Source of the DNA: Solirubrobacterales bacterium
GTDB lineage: Bacteria; Actinomycetota; Thermoleophilia; Solirubrobacterales; 70-9
Length of the DNA stretch: 49,656 nucleotides
Direction: 5' to 3'
NCBI GenBank assembly: GCA_035573435.1
Contig: DATMZR010000008.1
Coordinates: 1-49,656 of the forward strand
Numbering within the stretch: position 1 is the stretch's first letter; each line of letters begins with the position of its first letter. The translations under genes and the position numbers were made by a program. Under the pieces are notes generated by a model. The model saw nothing but the letters and a program-made list of their open reading frames with translations. It did not search any database and was not told where the DNA came from. This document shows, one piece after another, positions 32,104-40,081 of the stretch.

Positions 32104-32113
32104 TTAGGCAGGC

Positions 32114-33922
32114 ATGGGAGTGGAGACAGTCGTGAGGAGCACCGAGCGGCCCGCCGGGTTGGACTCCCGGACGGCATGTGAGGCGTTCCAGGCAACCGCG
32201 GCGGCGCATCCCGACAGGCCTGCGATCCGCACCAGGGGCGACGAGTTCACGTGCACCTGGGGGGAGTACGCCGCCCGGGTAGAGGCGATCGCCACCGGGC
32301 TTGCCGCACGCGGCGTGCGCCGGGGCGACTCGGTCGCCCTGATGCTCGTCAACCGGCCCGAGTTCCATTTCGCCGACGCCGCGGTGATGCATCTCGGGGC
32401 GACCCCGTTCTCGATCTACAACACGTACACGGAGGAGCAGATCGCCCACCTGGTTCGCGACTCCGCAAGCCGCGTCGTGATCACCGAGCAGGCGCACGCA
32501 GGGAAGATCCTGGCCGCACGCGATGCGATCGACGGCCTCGAGGAAGTGGTCCTGGTGGACGGCGAGCCCCCGGACGGGGCGATTTCGCTGGACCAGCTTG
32601 CCCGGGAGGAGGTGGGCGGCTTCGACTTCGAGGCCACCTGGCGGGCGGTGCAGCCGACCGACGTGCTCACGCTGATCTACACATCCGGGACCACCGGCCC
32701 GCCCAAGGGAGTCCAGATAACCCACGCCAACATCTGCGAGACCGTTCGCTCCTACGACGAGTTGATCCAGTTCCCGGACGGAGGAAGGATCGTCTCGTAC
32801 CTGCCTATGGCGCATGTCGCCGAACGCAACGTCAGCCACTACCTGCCGATGCTGTGCGGGTTCACCATCACCTGCTGTCCCGACCCCCGCGCGGTGATGG
32901 AGTACATGCCCGAGGTGCGACCCACCTGGTTCTTTGCGGTGCCGCGGATCTGGGAGAAGCTGAAGGCCGGGCTCGAGCAGATGCTCGCGGCGGCTCCGGA
33001 GAAGGAGCGTTTGGTCACCCAGGAGGCCCTTGGGGCGGCGCTCGAGAAGGTGCGGTTGGAGCAGCGGGGGGAGGAGGTCCCGGACGACCTCGCGAGCCGA
33101 GTGTCCAAGGCCGACGAGTTGATCTTCTCGAAGCTTCGCACCCACTTGGGCCTCGACCAGGTGGAGGCCTGCAACGTCGGTGCCGCGCCCACCCCGCCGG
33201 AAGTGATCGAGTTCTTCCACGCTCTCGGCATCCCACTCTCGGAGCTCTGGGGGATGTCCGAGACCACCGGCGCCGGGACCTGCAATCCCCCAGAGCGGAT
33301 CAAGATCGGCACCATCGGGCCGCCCGCGCCCGGCGTGGAGGTGAAGCTCGCCGAGGACGGCGAGATCATGATCAAGGGACCGGTGGTGATGAAGGGCTAC
33401 CGGAATCTGCCCGAGAAGACCGCCGAGGCCTTCACGGATGACGGCTTCCTGCTCACCGGCGACATCGGCGAGTTCGACCAGGAGGGCTACCTGCGGATCG
33501 TCGATCGCAAGAAGGAGCTGATCATCACCGCCGCCGGCAAGAACCTCTCGCCGGCGAACATCGAGGCACGCCTGAAACAGGTGCCGCTGGTCAGCCAGGC
33601 GGTTGCGATCGGCGACGGCCGTAAGTACATCAGCGCCCTGCTGACCCTCGATGCCGAGGCTGCGGGTGCATGGGCGCGGGAGCACGGGGTCGACCCCGAA
33701 CCCGCCGCGCTGGCCTCGAGCGACGAGCTGGTGGCGGAGGTGCAGCGCGGCGTGGACGTCGCCAATGGGGAGCTGGCGCGGGTCGAGCAGGTGAAGCGGT
33801 TCGTGATCCTTCCCGCCGACTGGGAGCCGGGCGGCGATGAGCTGACGCCCACCATGAAGCTGAAGCGCAAGCCGATCACCGAGAAGTACACGAGCCAGAT
33901 CGAGTCGCTCTACGACGCCTGA
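32114..33922 (+). CDS. Long-chain acyl-CoA ligase, AMP-forming (FadD15-like)
   Basis: A 602-residue ANL-superfamily enzyme that should activate long-chain fatty acids with ATP and CoA. The P-loop is LIYTSGTTGPPKGVQITHAN; SYLPMAHVAERNVSHYLPM and WGMSETTGAGTCNPP bind adenylate and acyl chain; FLLTGDIGEFDQEGYLRIVDRKKELIITAAGKNLSPANIE is the hinge and C-terminal domain entry; the catalytic lysine region is ELTPTMKLKRKPI. The length and the long insertion (EKERLVTQEALGAALEKVRLEQ region) match the mycobacterial FadD15-type group. Its place between rseP and ispG is not part of the usual order, so it is an insertion into the operon. Confidence 0.9.
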   Translation: MGVETVVRSTERPAGLDSRTACEAFQATAAAHPDRPAIRTRGDEFTCTWGEYAARVEAIATGLAARGVRRGDSVALMLVNRPEFHFADAAVMHLGATPFSIYNTYTEEQIAHLVRDSASRVVITEQAHAGKILAARDAIDGLEEVVLVDGEPPDGAISLDQLAREEVGGFDFEATWRAVQPTDVLTLIYTSGTTGPPKGVQITHANICETVRSYDELIQFPDGGRIVSYLPMAHVAERNVSHYLPMLCGFTITCCPDPRAVMEYMPEVRPTWFFAVPRIWEKLKAGLEQMLAAAPEKERLVTQEALGAALEKVRLEQRGEEVPDDLASRVSKADELIFSKLRTHLGLDQVEACNVGAAPTPPEVIEFFHALGIPLSELWGMSETTGAGTCNPPERIKIGTIGPPAPGVEVKLAEDGEIMIKGPVVMKGYRNLPEKTAEAFTDDGFLLTGDIGEFDQEGYLRIVDRKKELIITAAGKNLSPANIEARLKQVPLVSQAVAIGDGRKYISALLTLDAEAAGAWAREHGVDPEPAALASSDELVAEVQRGVDVANGELARVEQVKRFVILPADWEPGGDELTPTMKLKRKPITEKYTSQIESLYDA

Positions 33923-33941
33923 GTGGCGCCGCAATCGGCGT

Positions 33942-34343
33942 CTATGGGATCGGGCTTGGGAAGGTCACGGAGTCTGCCCGGCAGACCTTGCGGTGGCCCT
34001 TACGGCCGAACGTGTACTTGGCGACCCTGGCCGTTGCGTGGTCGGTGTCCGTGAGATCCGCCTTCGTGGCCCAAGCCCCCCTGAAGCTTGTGAAGTCGAT
34101 ATCGAGCAGCTCCGTCCTGCCGCTCGGGTAGTGGCCGACCAACTTCACGAGTCGCAGAACGCGACACTGGACCCGGGACGAGCTCAAGTGGCCGCTGCTG
34201 ACGAAGATGCCCCCGGTGCCCACGGGCGCGGATCCGTCGTAGTTGATCGTGGTCTCAAAGGACCTTCGCGCCATGGCGCTGCTGGCGAACAGCAGCACGA
34301 CGGCGCCGGTCACGGCGAGCACTGCCAAGTGCCTGAATCTCAC
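33942..34343 (-). CDS. Small secreted protein of unknown function
   Basis: A 133-residue protein with a clear signal peptide: basic start (MRFRH), hydrophobic core AVLAVTGAVVLLFAS, and cleavage probably after SSAMA (about residue 25). The mature part of about 108 residues is beta-rich and has two Cys (VQCRVLRLVKL and KVCRADSV) that could form a disulfide. A glycine-rich start and the segment GTGGIFVSSGHLSSSRVQCRV may be a small exported beta-sandwich; I do not recognise the family. The GTG start has a strong AGGGGGG ribosome-binding site. It is convergent with the acyl-CoA ligase gene and divergent from ispG, so it is an inserted single-gene unit. Confidence 0.75.
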   Translation of the reverse strand: MRFRHLAVLAVTGAVVLLFASSAMARRSFETTINYDGSAPVGTGGIFVSSGHLSSSRVQCRVLRLVKLVGHYPSGRTELLDIDFTSFRGAWATKADLTDTDHATARVAKYTFGRKGHRKVCRADSVTFPSPIP

Positions 34344-34410
34344 CTCTACCCCCCTTGGGTCGTCTGCTGCCTGAATTCAACCGCGACTGTATCCGGTCGA
34401 GCCGGGTCAC

Positions 34411-34416
34411 TACCCT
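34411..34416 (+). promoter_or_regulatory. Putative -10 (TACCCT) of ispG, leaderless
   Basis: TACCCT ends exactly 7 nt before the ispG ATG, with no Shine-Dalgarno sequence. Confidence 0.5.
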
Positions 34417-34423
34417 GTGCGCC

Positions 34424-35713
34424 ATGGCCTCCAAGCGCCAGATCTGGGTGAAGGACGTGCCGATCGGGGGTGGAGCCCCGATCGCCGTGCAGACGATGAC
34501 CAAGACCGAGACGGCGAACCTCGAGGCGACCATGTCGCAGATCCGCGAGGTCGCCGAGGCCGGCGCCGATCTCGTCCGCGTCGCGGTGCCTCGCGAAGCG
34601 GACGTGGAGGCGCTGAAGACGATCGTTGGCGCCTCACCGATCCCGGTGATCGCCGACATCCACTTCAACTACACGCTGGCGCTGAAGGCGATCGACGCCG
34701 GCGCTCACTGCATCCGGCTCAACCCGGGCAACATCGGCGGCCCCGACAAGGTGGCCCAGGTGGCCCACAAGGCGACCGCCGCCGGAGTGCCGATGCGGAT
34801 CGGTGTCAATTCCGGCTCGCTGCCGAAGCACCTGCATGAGCTCGAGCGCTCCAACCCCGTGGAGGCGCTGGCGCAGGCTGCGGTGGAGTTCGTGGAGCTG
34901 ATGGAGAGCCTCGATTTCGAGAACTTCAAGGTCTCGATCAAGTCGACAAGCGTCCCCAACACGATCGCTGCCAACCGGCTCCTCGCCTCGAAGATCGGCT
35001 ACCCGATTCACCTCGGGATCACTGAGGCCGGAACGAAATGGTCGGGTTCGCTCAAGTCGGCCGTCGGCCTGGGCACGCTGCTCGCCGAAGGCATCGGCGA
35101 CACGGTCAGGGTCAGCCTCTCCACCTTTCACGCTGCTGAAGAGGTCAAGGTGGCGTGGGAGATCCTCAAGGCCCTGGGCCTGCGGGAGCGCGGCCCCGTG
35201 CTGATCGCGTGCCCAACCTGTGGGCGGCTCCAGTTCGACATGGACACCGTGGTGACCGAGATCGAGCGGCGCCTGGAGCAGTACGCCGAGCCCATCGAGG
35301 TAGCGGTGCTCGGCTGCGCCGTGAACGGGATCGGCGAGGCCTCACATGCCGATTTCGGCATCACCGGCGCCAAGAACGAGGGGCTGATCTTCGCTCACGG
35401 GAAGCCGTTGCGAAAGGTCCCCCAGGCGGAGCTCGTCGATGCCCTGTTCGAAGAGATCGACAAGTCGCTCGATCGCGGCACGGTGGACGTGGACGATTCC
35501 AAGGCCGCCGAGGGCGCTGCGTGGCTGCGGAGGATCGAGGACGAGAACGCCGACGAGCTGACGCCCGAGCGGATTGCCGCCATGGAGGCGGCCGCCGCCC
35601 AGGAGGAGGGCAAGGACATCACCGGCGAGCCCTTCCTGAAGCCCGTCCGCAAGGGCGCCCAACTGGACGAGGAGACCTCGCCGGTCTCCGGCCGCCGCTT
35701 CACCCGCGCCTAG
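34424..35713 (+). CDS. ispG: 4-hydroxy-3-methylbut-2-enyl diphosphate synthase (IspG)
   Basis: IspG is the penultimate MEP-pathway enzyme, a [4Fe-4S] reductase converting MEcPP to HMBPP. The protein is 429 residues. The TIM barrel starts VKDVPIGGGAPIAVQTMTKTET and has ADIHFNYTLALKAIDAGAHCIRLNPGNIG; cluster ligands are in ACPTCGR and LGCAVNG, with the Glu ligand in NGIGEASHADFGITG. An extra charged C-terminal tail of about 45 residues (EDENADELTPER onwards) is present. ATG 34424 fits the family and the leaderless promoter; an upstream in-frame start is unlikely. Confidence 0.95.
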   Translation: MASKRQIWVKDVPIGGGAPIAVQTMTKTETANLEATMSQIREVAEAGADLVRVAVPREADVEALKTIVGASPIPVIADIHFNYTLALKAIDAGAHCIRLNPGNIGGPDKVAQVAHKATAAGVPMRIGVNSGSLPKHLHELERSNPVEALAQAAVEFVELMESLDFENFKVSIKSTSVPNTIAANRLLASKIGYPIHLGITEAGTKWSGSLKSAVGLGTLLAEGIGDTVRVSLSTFHAAEEVKVAWEILKALGLRERGPVLIACPTCGRLQFDMDTVVTEIERRLEQYAEPIEVAVLGCAVNGIGEASHADFGITGAKNEGLIFAHGKPLRKVPQAELVDALFEEIDKSLDRGTVDVDDSKAAEGAAWLRRIEDENADELTPERIAAMEAAAAQEEGKDITGEPFLKPVRKGAQLDEETSPVSGRRFTRA

Positions 35714-35727
35714 CGGCAGCGATCATC

Positions 35728-35733
35728 TAGGCT
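35728..35733 (+). promoter_or_regulatory. Putative -10 (TAGGCT) of proS, leaderless
   Basis: TAGGCT ends 8 nt before the proS GTG, in the 28-bp ispG-proS spacer. Confidence 0.45.
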
Positions 35734-35741
35734 CGCCGCCC

Positions 35742-37424
35742 GTGAGTCGTCTCTCCAGCTACTTCCTGCCCACGCTCCGGGAGGACCCGGCCGACGCCGA
35801 GGCGCTCTCGCACAGGCTGATGGTCCGGGCCGGTCTGATCCGCCAGCTCGGATCCGGCCTTTGGACATTCCTGCCGGCCGGCTATCGGGTGGTGAAGCGG
35901 GTCGAGCAGATCATCCGTGAGGAGATGGATGCGATCGGCGGCCAGGAGATGCTGATGCCCGTCCTCCAGCCTGCGGAGCTCTGGCGGCAGACGGGACGCT
36001 ACGAGATCGACGAGCTGTTCAAGCTCAAGGATCGCAAGCAGGCCGAGCTGGCGCTCGCGATGACCCACGAGGAGAACCTGACCTTCCACGTCGCCCGCGA
36101 CGTCCGCTCCTACCGCGAGCTGCCGCTGATCCTGTACCACGTGCAGACCAAGGAGCGCGACGAGCCGCGGCCGCGTGCGGGCGTGCTGCGCACACGCGAG
36201 TTCACGATGAAGGACTCGTACAGCTTCGATCGCGACGCCGAGGGGCTGGGCCGCAGTTATGAGCTCCACACCCTGGCTTACGACCGCATCTTCGACCGCT
36301 GCGGCCTGCGCTGGTACAGGGTCGAGGCCGACGTCGGCATGATGGGCGGGTGGGGGGCTCATGAGTATCTGGCGCCCTGCGAGGCGGGGGAGAATGAGGT
36401 GGCGCTCGCGCCCGGCTACTCGGCAAACGTCGAAGTGGCCACCGCGGAACCGCAGGCGGTCGAGCTCCCCCCGGCCCTGGACGAGCCCCGTGAGGTCCCC
36501 ACGCCCGGCCTGACCACGGTCGAGGAGGTCTCGAACGCGCTCGGCGTTCCCGCCGGCGCCGCGTTGAAGGCGCTTCCCGTGGTGACCCAGGACCGCGGCT
36601 TCCTGCTCACCCTGATCCGCGGCGATCACCGGCTCAACGAGATCAAGCTGCGGAACGCGCTCGGTTCCGACTTTCGCCCCGCTCACGCTGAGGAGATCGA
36701 GTCGACGCTGGGGCCCCCTGGGTTCATCGGGCCCGTGGGCGCCACGGTCCCGGTCCTCAAGGACGCGGCGATCCAGGGCGAGGGATATTTCGCCGGCGCC
36801 AACAAGCTGGACGCTCACCTGATCGGCGTCGTCCCCGGGCGGGACTTCCCCTTCGAGGAGCTAGACATCCGCTCCGTGGAGGCGGGGGACGCCGCACCAG
36901 GCGGGCACCCGATCGAGATCGAGTCCGCGATCGAGGTGGGCCAGATCTTCAAGCTCGGGACCCGCTACTCGGAGCCGTTGGGCGCCAACTACCTCGACGA
37001 GGAGGGGCGCGAGCATCCGATCGTCATGGGCAGCTACGGGATCGGCCCGGCGCGCACGATTGCGGCCGCGATCGAACAGGGCGCCGACGAGCGCGGCATC
37101 GTCTGGCCGCGCGCCATCGCGCCGTGGGACATCCATCTCGTGGGACTCGGCAAAGATGGGGACGAACCCACGGAGGTGGCCGATCGACTTCACGCACAGC
37201 TGCGGCAGACCGTCCGGGTGGTCTACGACGACCGCGACGCGGGGCCGGGGGAGAAGCTGACCGACGCCGAACTGCTGGGGTGCCCGCTGCGGATCACGGT
37301 CGGTCGCAAGGGGCTGGCCGCAGGGGTGGTAGAGGCGCAGGCGCGTCGCAGCGGCGCCGAGAGCCAGCTGCCGCTCGCCGAGGCGGCCGCGGGCGCGCTC
37401 GAGCTGCTTGATGGCCTCGACTGA
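35742..37424 (+). CDS. proS: Prolyl-tRNA synthetase, bacterial type
   Basis: ProRS charges tRNA-Pro. The protein is 560 residues of the bacterial type with the editing (INS) insertion between motifs 2 and 3. The N terminus SHRLMVRAGLIRQLGSGLWTFLPAG, the motif TREFTMKDSYSFD, the editing domain at about 225-395 (LTTVEEVSNALGVP, LIRGDHRLNEIKLRNAL), motif 3 GSYGIGPARTIAA, and the anticodon-binding domain (PWDIHLVGLGKDG onwards) are all present. It ends inside the start of pgsA with a 14-bp overlap. Confidence 0.95.
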   Translation: MSRLSSYFLPTLREDPADAEALSHRLMVRAGLIRQLGSGLWTFLPAGYRVVKRVEQIIREEMDAIGGQEMLMPVLQPAELWRQTGRYEIDELFKLKDRKQAELALAMTHEENLTFHVARDVRSYRELPLILYHVQTKERDEPRPRAGVLRTREFTMKDSYSFDRDAEGLGRSYELHTLAYDRIFDRCGLRWYRVEADVGMMGGWGAHEYLAPCEAGENEVALAPGYSANVEVATAEPQAVELPPALDEPREVPTPGLTTVEEVSNALGVPAGAALKALPVVTQDRGFLLTLIRGDHRLNEIKLRNALGSDFRPAHAEEIESTLGPPGFIGPVGATVPVLKDAAIQGEGYFAGANKLDAHLIGVVPGRDFPFEELDIRSVEAGDAAPGGHPIEIESAIEVGQIFKLGTRYSEPLGANYLDEEGREHPIVMGSYGIGPARTIAAAIEQGADERGIVWPRAIAPWDIHLVGLGKDGDEPTEVADRLHAQLRQTVRVVYDDRDAGPGEKLTDAELLGCPLRITVGRKGLAAGVVEAQARRSGAESQLPLAEAAAGALELLDGLD

Positions 37425-38034
37425 GGACGGCCGGTCCGGCAGGCGGCTCGTCGGCCTCGATCGCTCGGGGCCGAAGCCGAGGGCCACGCGCCGCGGCCAG
37501 CCGCTGCGGCCGCTGACGATTCCAAACCTGGTCGGCTATCTGAGGTTGGCTGGGATTCCGGTGTTCCTGTACCTGGCGCTCAGCTCCGACGACGGGCAGA
37601 CGGCGGCGACGGCGATTCTCTTCCTGGCCATCTCGGCGGCCGACTACCTGGACGGGTTCATCGCCCGGGCTACGGGCCAGTACAGCCGCATGGGGGCCCT
37701 GCTCGACCCGCTGGTCGACCGCCTGACGGTGCTGGCCGGGGTCGTGGTCACCTGGAAGTTCGAGCTGTTGCCTCGCTGGGCGCTCGCAGTGCTCGCGCTT
37801 CGCGAGATATTCACGCTCATCCTCGCCCAGCTTGCACTGCGCCGCGGCGTCGACCTGGAGATCAACTGGGTCGGACGGTGGTCGGTCTGGCTGACCATGG
37901 GCGGCATCTTCCTGGCGCTGGCAACCGACGCTTGGGTCGGCCCCGCGATGTTCCTCGTCGGCCTGGCCGGCTCACTGCTCGCTACGGCCCTGTACCTCAA
38001 GACGGGGCTGGCCAAGGCCCGTCCGCCCGGTTGA
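37411..38034 (+). CDS. pgsA: CDP-alcohol phosphatidyltransferase (PgsA family)
   Basis: An integral membrane enzyme transferring a phosphatidyl group from CDP-diacylglycerol to an alcohol acceptor, most likely glycerol 3-phosphate. The protein is 207 residues. The full signature is DYLDGFIARATGQYSRMGALLDPLVDR (positions of four Asp and the Gly/Ala/Arg conserved). About five hydrophobic segments follow a 35-residue basic N-terminal tail. The ATG overlaps proS by 14 bp. In mycobacteria a pgsA-type gene precedes the garA-merR region as well, so the neighbourhood is conserved. Confidence 0.9.
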   Translation: MASTEDGRSGRRLVGLDRSGPKPRATRRGQPLRPLTIPNLVGYLRLAGIPVFLYLALSSDDGQTAATAILFLAISAADYLDGFIARATGQYSRMGALLDPLVDRLTVLAGVVVTWKFELLPRWALAVLALREIFTLILAQLALRRGVDLEINWVGRWSVWLTMGGIFLALATDAWVGPAMFLVGLAGSLLATALYLKTGLAKARPPG

Positions 38035-38059
38035 TGCTTTGCAGCCCCTCAACCTCAAC

Positions 38060-38086
38060 TTGACCTTTCGCTGACGCGCCTATAAT
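38060..38086 (+). promoter_or_regulatory. Strong promoter before the RsiG-like gene (TTGACC ... TATAAT)
   Basis: A perfect TATAAT at 38081-38086 follows TTGACC at 38060-38065 with a short 15-bp spacer. Transcription would start near 38093 and give a leader of about 26 nt containing an AGAAGAGGGAG ribosome-binding site. It is the best sigma-70-type match in the window and differs from the leaderless promoters. Confidence 0.65.
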
Positions 38087-38118
38087 CGCCGTCGGTCCAC
38101 GAGAAGAGGGAGCGATCA

Positions 38119-38382
38119 TTGGAGGACACCTTTCCGGACGTCAGCTCGATGAGCGAAAGCGAGCTGAAGGACCTGATCAGCCAGCTCACGGACGAGGAGC
38201 GCGAGCTGTCCTACCGGCGCCGGCTTCTGCACGGCAAGATCGACATTCTGCGCGCCGAGCTCGTCAACCGCCTCAGGGCCCGGCGGGAGGCCGGCGAGGC
38301 GCTGATCACCGGCCGGGACGTGGACAAGCTCACGGACATCCTGATGGGCAAGGTTCCGGCTCCTCCCGAGGAGGAGACCTGA
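38119..38382 (+). CDS. RsiG-like small protein with single c-di-GMP-binding motif
   Basis: An 87-residue, mostly helical protein. Residues E27, S31, R34, H38 and D42 match the spacing of E(X)3S(X)2R(X)3Q(X)3D, the c-di-GMP signature of the anti-sigma factor RsiG, with His in place of Gln. Streptomyces RsiG carries the motif twice, in two antiparallel helices, and holds the sigma factor WhiG when c-di-GMP is bound; single-motif homologues that act as dimers are known from deep-branching actinobacteria. Helix 1 (about 13-57) is followed by a second helix (about 66-77, RDVDKLTDILMG) and an acidic Pro tail. The TTG start is fixed by a good ribosome-binding site 7 nt upstream; an ATG at residue 11 is possible. 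It heads an operon with FHA and MerR genes. No whiG-like gene is in the window. Confidence 0.7.
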   Translation: MEDTFPDVSSMSESELKDLISQLTDEERELSYRRRLLHGKIDILRAELVNRLRARREAGEALITGRDVDKLTDILMGKVPAPPEEET

Positions 38383-38385
38383 GCC

Positions 38386-38853
38386 GTGGCTCTGCACTGC
38401 TCGGAGTGCGGATTCGTCAACCCTGAGGGCGCCAACTACTGCCAGAAGTGCGGCGCGTACCTGGGTCGCCCGGAGGGCGAGGACGCCTCCACGATGGCCT
38501 ACAAGGTGGGGGAGACGGGCGAGTACGAGCCGGTCGATGTCACCGACGAGGTCGACAGGGCCGGCGCGGCTCTGGTCGTCCGGTCCGGCGGCGGCCGTGC
38601 CGGCGAAAGCTTCACAGTGGACCGCGACCGGATGAGCATCGGGCGCACTCCGGACGCCGCGGTATTCCTGGATGACGTGACCGTGTCGCGCAACCACGCG
38701 CTGATCGTCCGTCGCGACGACGGCCTGTACATCGACGACCTCGGCTCGCTGAACGGCACCTACGTGAATCGCCGGCGGATCGAATCCCACAAGCTCGACG
38801 ACGGCGACGAGATCCAGGTCGGGAAATACAAGCTCAGCTACCTGGAGCGCTGA
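38386..38853 (+). CDS. Zinc-ribbon/FHA-domain protein (GarA-like)
   Basis: A 155-residue protein with an N-terminal Cys4 zinc ribbon (C5, C8, C19, C22 in HCSECGFVNPEGANYCQKCG), a Thr-containing linker (about 30-60, with STMAYKVGETGEYEP), and a C-terminal FHA domain that binds phosphothreonine: SIGRTPDAAVFLDDVTVSRNHALI and DLGSLNGTYVN. Mycobacterial GarA, encoded next to a MerR gene as here, is phosphorylated in its N-terminal Thr motif by PknB or PknG and then regulates central nitrogen metabolism. Whether the Thr residues in this linker are phosphorylated is unknown. The GTG start is 3 nt after the RsiG-like stop and the stop is 2 nt before merR. Confidence 0.88.
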   Translation: MALHCSECGFVNPEGANYCQKCGAYLGRPEGEDASTMAYKVGETGEYEPVDVTDEVDRAGAALVVRSGGGRAGESFTVDRDRMSIGRTPDAAVFLDDVTVSRNHALIVRRDDGLYIDDLGSLNGTYVNRRRIESHKLDDGDEIQVGKYKLSYLER

Positions 38854-38855
38854 GG

Positions 38856-39626
38856 GTGGCCGTCACAACCAGAAGCGACGAGGGCAAGGCGGCACCGGGC
38901 CGGGCAAGAGCGTCCGGCTCGGACAGCGGGTCGGCATCCCGGCCGCGGAAGGCGCTGACCATCGGCGCCGTGTCCAAGATCTTGAGCCAGGAGTTCGACG
39001 ACATCTCGATCTCCAAGATTCGCTACCTCGAGGACCAGAAGCTCCTCTCGCCCCGTCGGACGCAGGGTGGCTACCGGCTCTACAGCCAGACCGACGTCGA
39101 GCGCCTGCGGGCGATCCTGCGCATGCAGCGCGACGAGTTCCTGCCCCTGCGGGTGATCCGCCAGGAGCTGGCCACCGGCGACTTCACCGGCTCGCGCCGC
39201 GGCAGCGAGGCCGCGGCGACCCGCAGGGCGGGGTCCGTGGAGGCCCCGGTCTCGGTGCTCACGCTGGACGAGTTGCTCGATCAAGCCGGTGTGTCGGAGG
39301 GGCTCCTGCGCGAGCTTCAGGAGTTCGGCATCGTGCAGCCCGCGCGCCAGGACGGCAGGACGGTGTACGACGAAACAGACCTGGAGATCGTCCGGGCTGC
39401 CGCGGAGCTCTCGCGATTCGGCGTCGCCGGCCGCAACCTGCGCGTCTTCGTCAGCTCGGCGGACCGCGAGGCGGCGCTGCTCCAACAGCTCGTCGGTGCG
39501 GCGCTGCGGTCACGCAGCCAGGCTCGACGCAAGGAGGCGATCGAGAACCTGGAGAGCCTGGCGGCGGTTTGCGGGCATCTGAAGCACCTGCTCCTCGTCC
39601 GCGACCTCCGCCGCCTCAAGGGGTAG
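38856..39626 (+). CDS. MerR family transcriptional regulator
   Basis: A 256-residue regulator. After a low-complexity N-terminal tail of about 33 residues, the winged-HTH MerR domain reads LTIGAVSKILSQEFDDISISKIRYLEDQKLLSPRRTQGGYRLYSQTDVERL. A second, MerR-like HTH region occurs at about 140-200 (LTLDELLDQAGVSEGLLRELQEFGIV and YDETDLEIVRAAAELSRFGV). There is no effector-binding Cys cluster. The arrangement matches the MerR gene that follows garA in mycobacteria (Rv1828 type). It may regulate its own operon. The GTG start is 2 nt after the FHA stop. Confidence 0.88.
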   Translation: MAVTTRSDEGKAAPGRARASGSDSGSASRPRKALTIGAVSKILSQEFDDISISKIRYLEDQKLLSPRRTQGGYRLYSQTDVERLRAILRMQRDEFLPLRVIRQELATGDFTGSRRGSEAAATRRAGSVEAPVSVLTLDELLDQAGVSEGLLRELQEFGIVQPARQDGRTVYDETDLEIVRAAAELSRFGVAGRNLRVFVSSADREAALLQQLVGAALRSRSQARRKEAIENLESLAAVCGHLKHLLLVRDLRRLKG

Positions 39627-39628
39627 CG

Positions 39629-40081
39629 CTGCCCAAAGTCAGCCGCTCGAGGGTGATCGCCGCGCCGCCGGACCGGGTCTGGGCACTGGTCTCCGACCCT
39701 CATCATCTGCCACGTTGGTGGCCGCGGACGGTGCGGGTCGAGGACGTGCGCCAGGTGCAGGGCGGGCAGCGCAGCCGCTGGACCACCGTGCTCGGCACCG
39801 AGCGAGGCAAGGGCGTGCGGGTCGACTATCGGTGCACCGGCGCCACGCACGGTGAGCGCTACGTGTGGGAGCAGGACATCGAGGGAACGCCCTTTGAGAA
39901 GATCCTGCGCTCTGCGGCGCTTGAGATCAATCTCCAAGGCCGGGATGGGAGCACGGTGGTCGCGCTGGTCGGCAGCGAGAGGCTGCGCGGCCTCTCGCGG
40001 CTCGGCTCGCCGATGATGCGCCGGGCGATCGGCAAACGGCTCAACGAGGCATTGGACGGCATCGAACGGGCCCTCACATGA
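39629..40081 (+). CDS. SRPBCC (START-like) family protein
   Basis: A 150-residue helix-grip-fold protein likely to bind a hydrophobic ligand. The first strand and helix are VSRSRVIAAPPDRVWALVSDPHHLPRWWP, followed by the strands WTTVLGTERGKGVRVDY and RYVWEQDIEGTPFEK, then a long C-terminal helix MMRRAIGKRLNEALDGIERAL. The start is uncertain. A CTG at 39629, 2 nt after merR, begins the complete first strand and is used here; a GTG at 39653 would cut that strand; a TTG at 39569 would overlap merR by 58 bp. The stop overlaps the next ATG, so it is coupled to the flavoprotein gene. Confidence 0.75.
   Translation: MPKVSRSRVIAAPPDRVWALVSDPHHLPRWWPRTVRVEDVRQVQGGQRSRWTTVLGTERGKGVRVDYRCTGATHGERYVWEQDIEGTPFEKILRSAALEINLQGRDGSTVVALVGSERLRGLSRLGSPMMRRAIGKRLNEALDGIERALT

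Noticed and set aside
31688-33934. 748-residue minus-strand frame opposite rseP and the acyl-CoA ligase
   Set aside because: Antisense to two clear enzymes, with no domain similarity visible.
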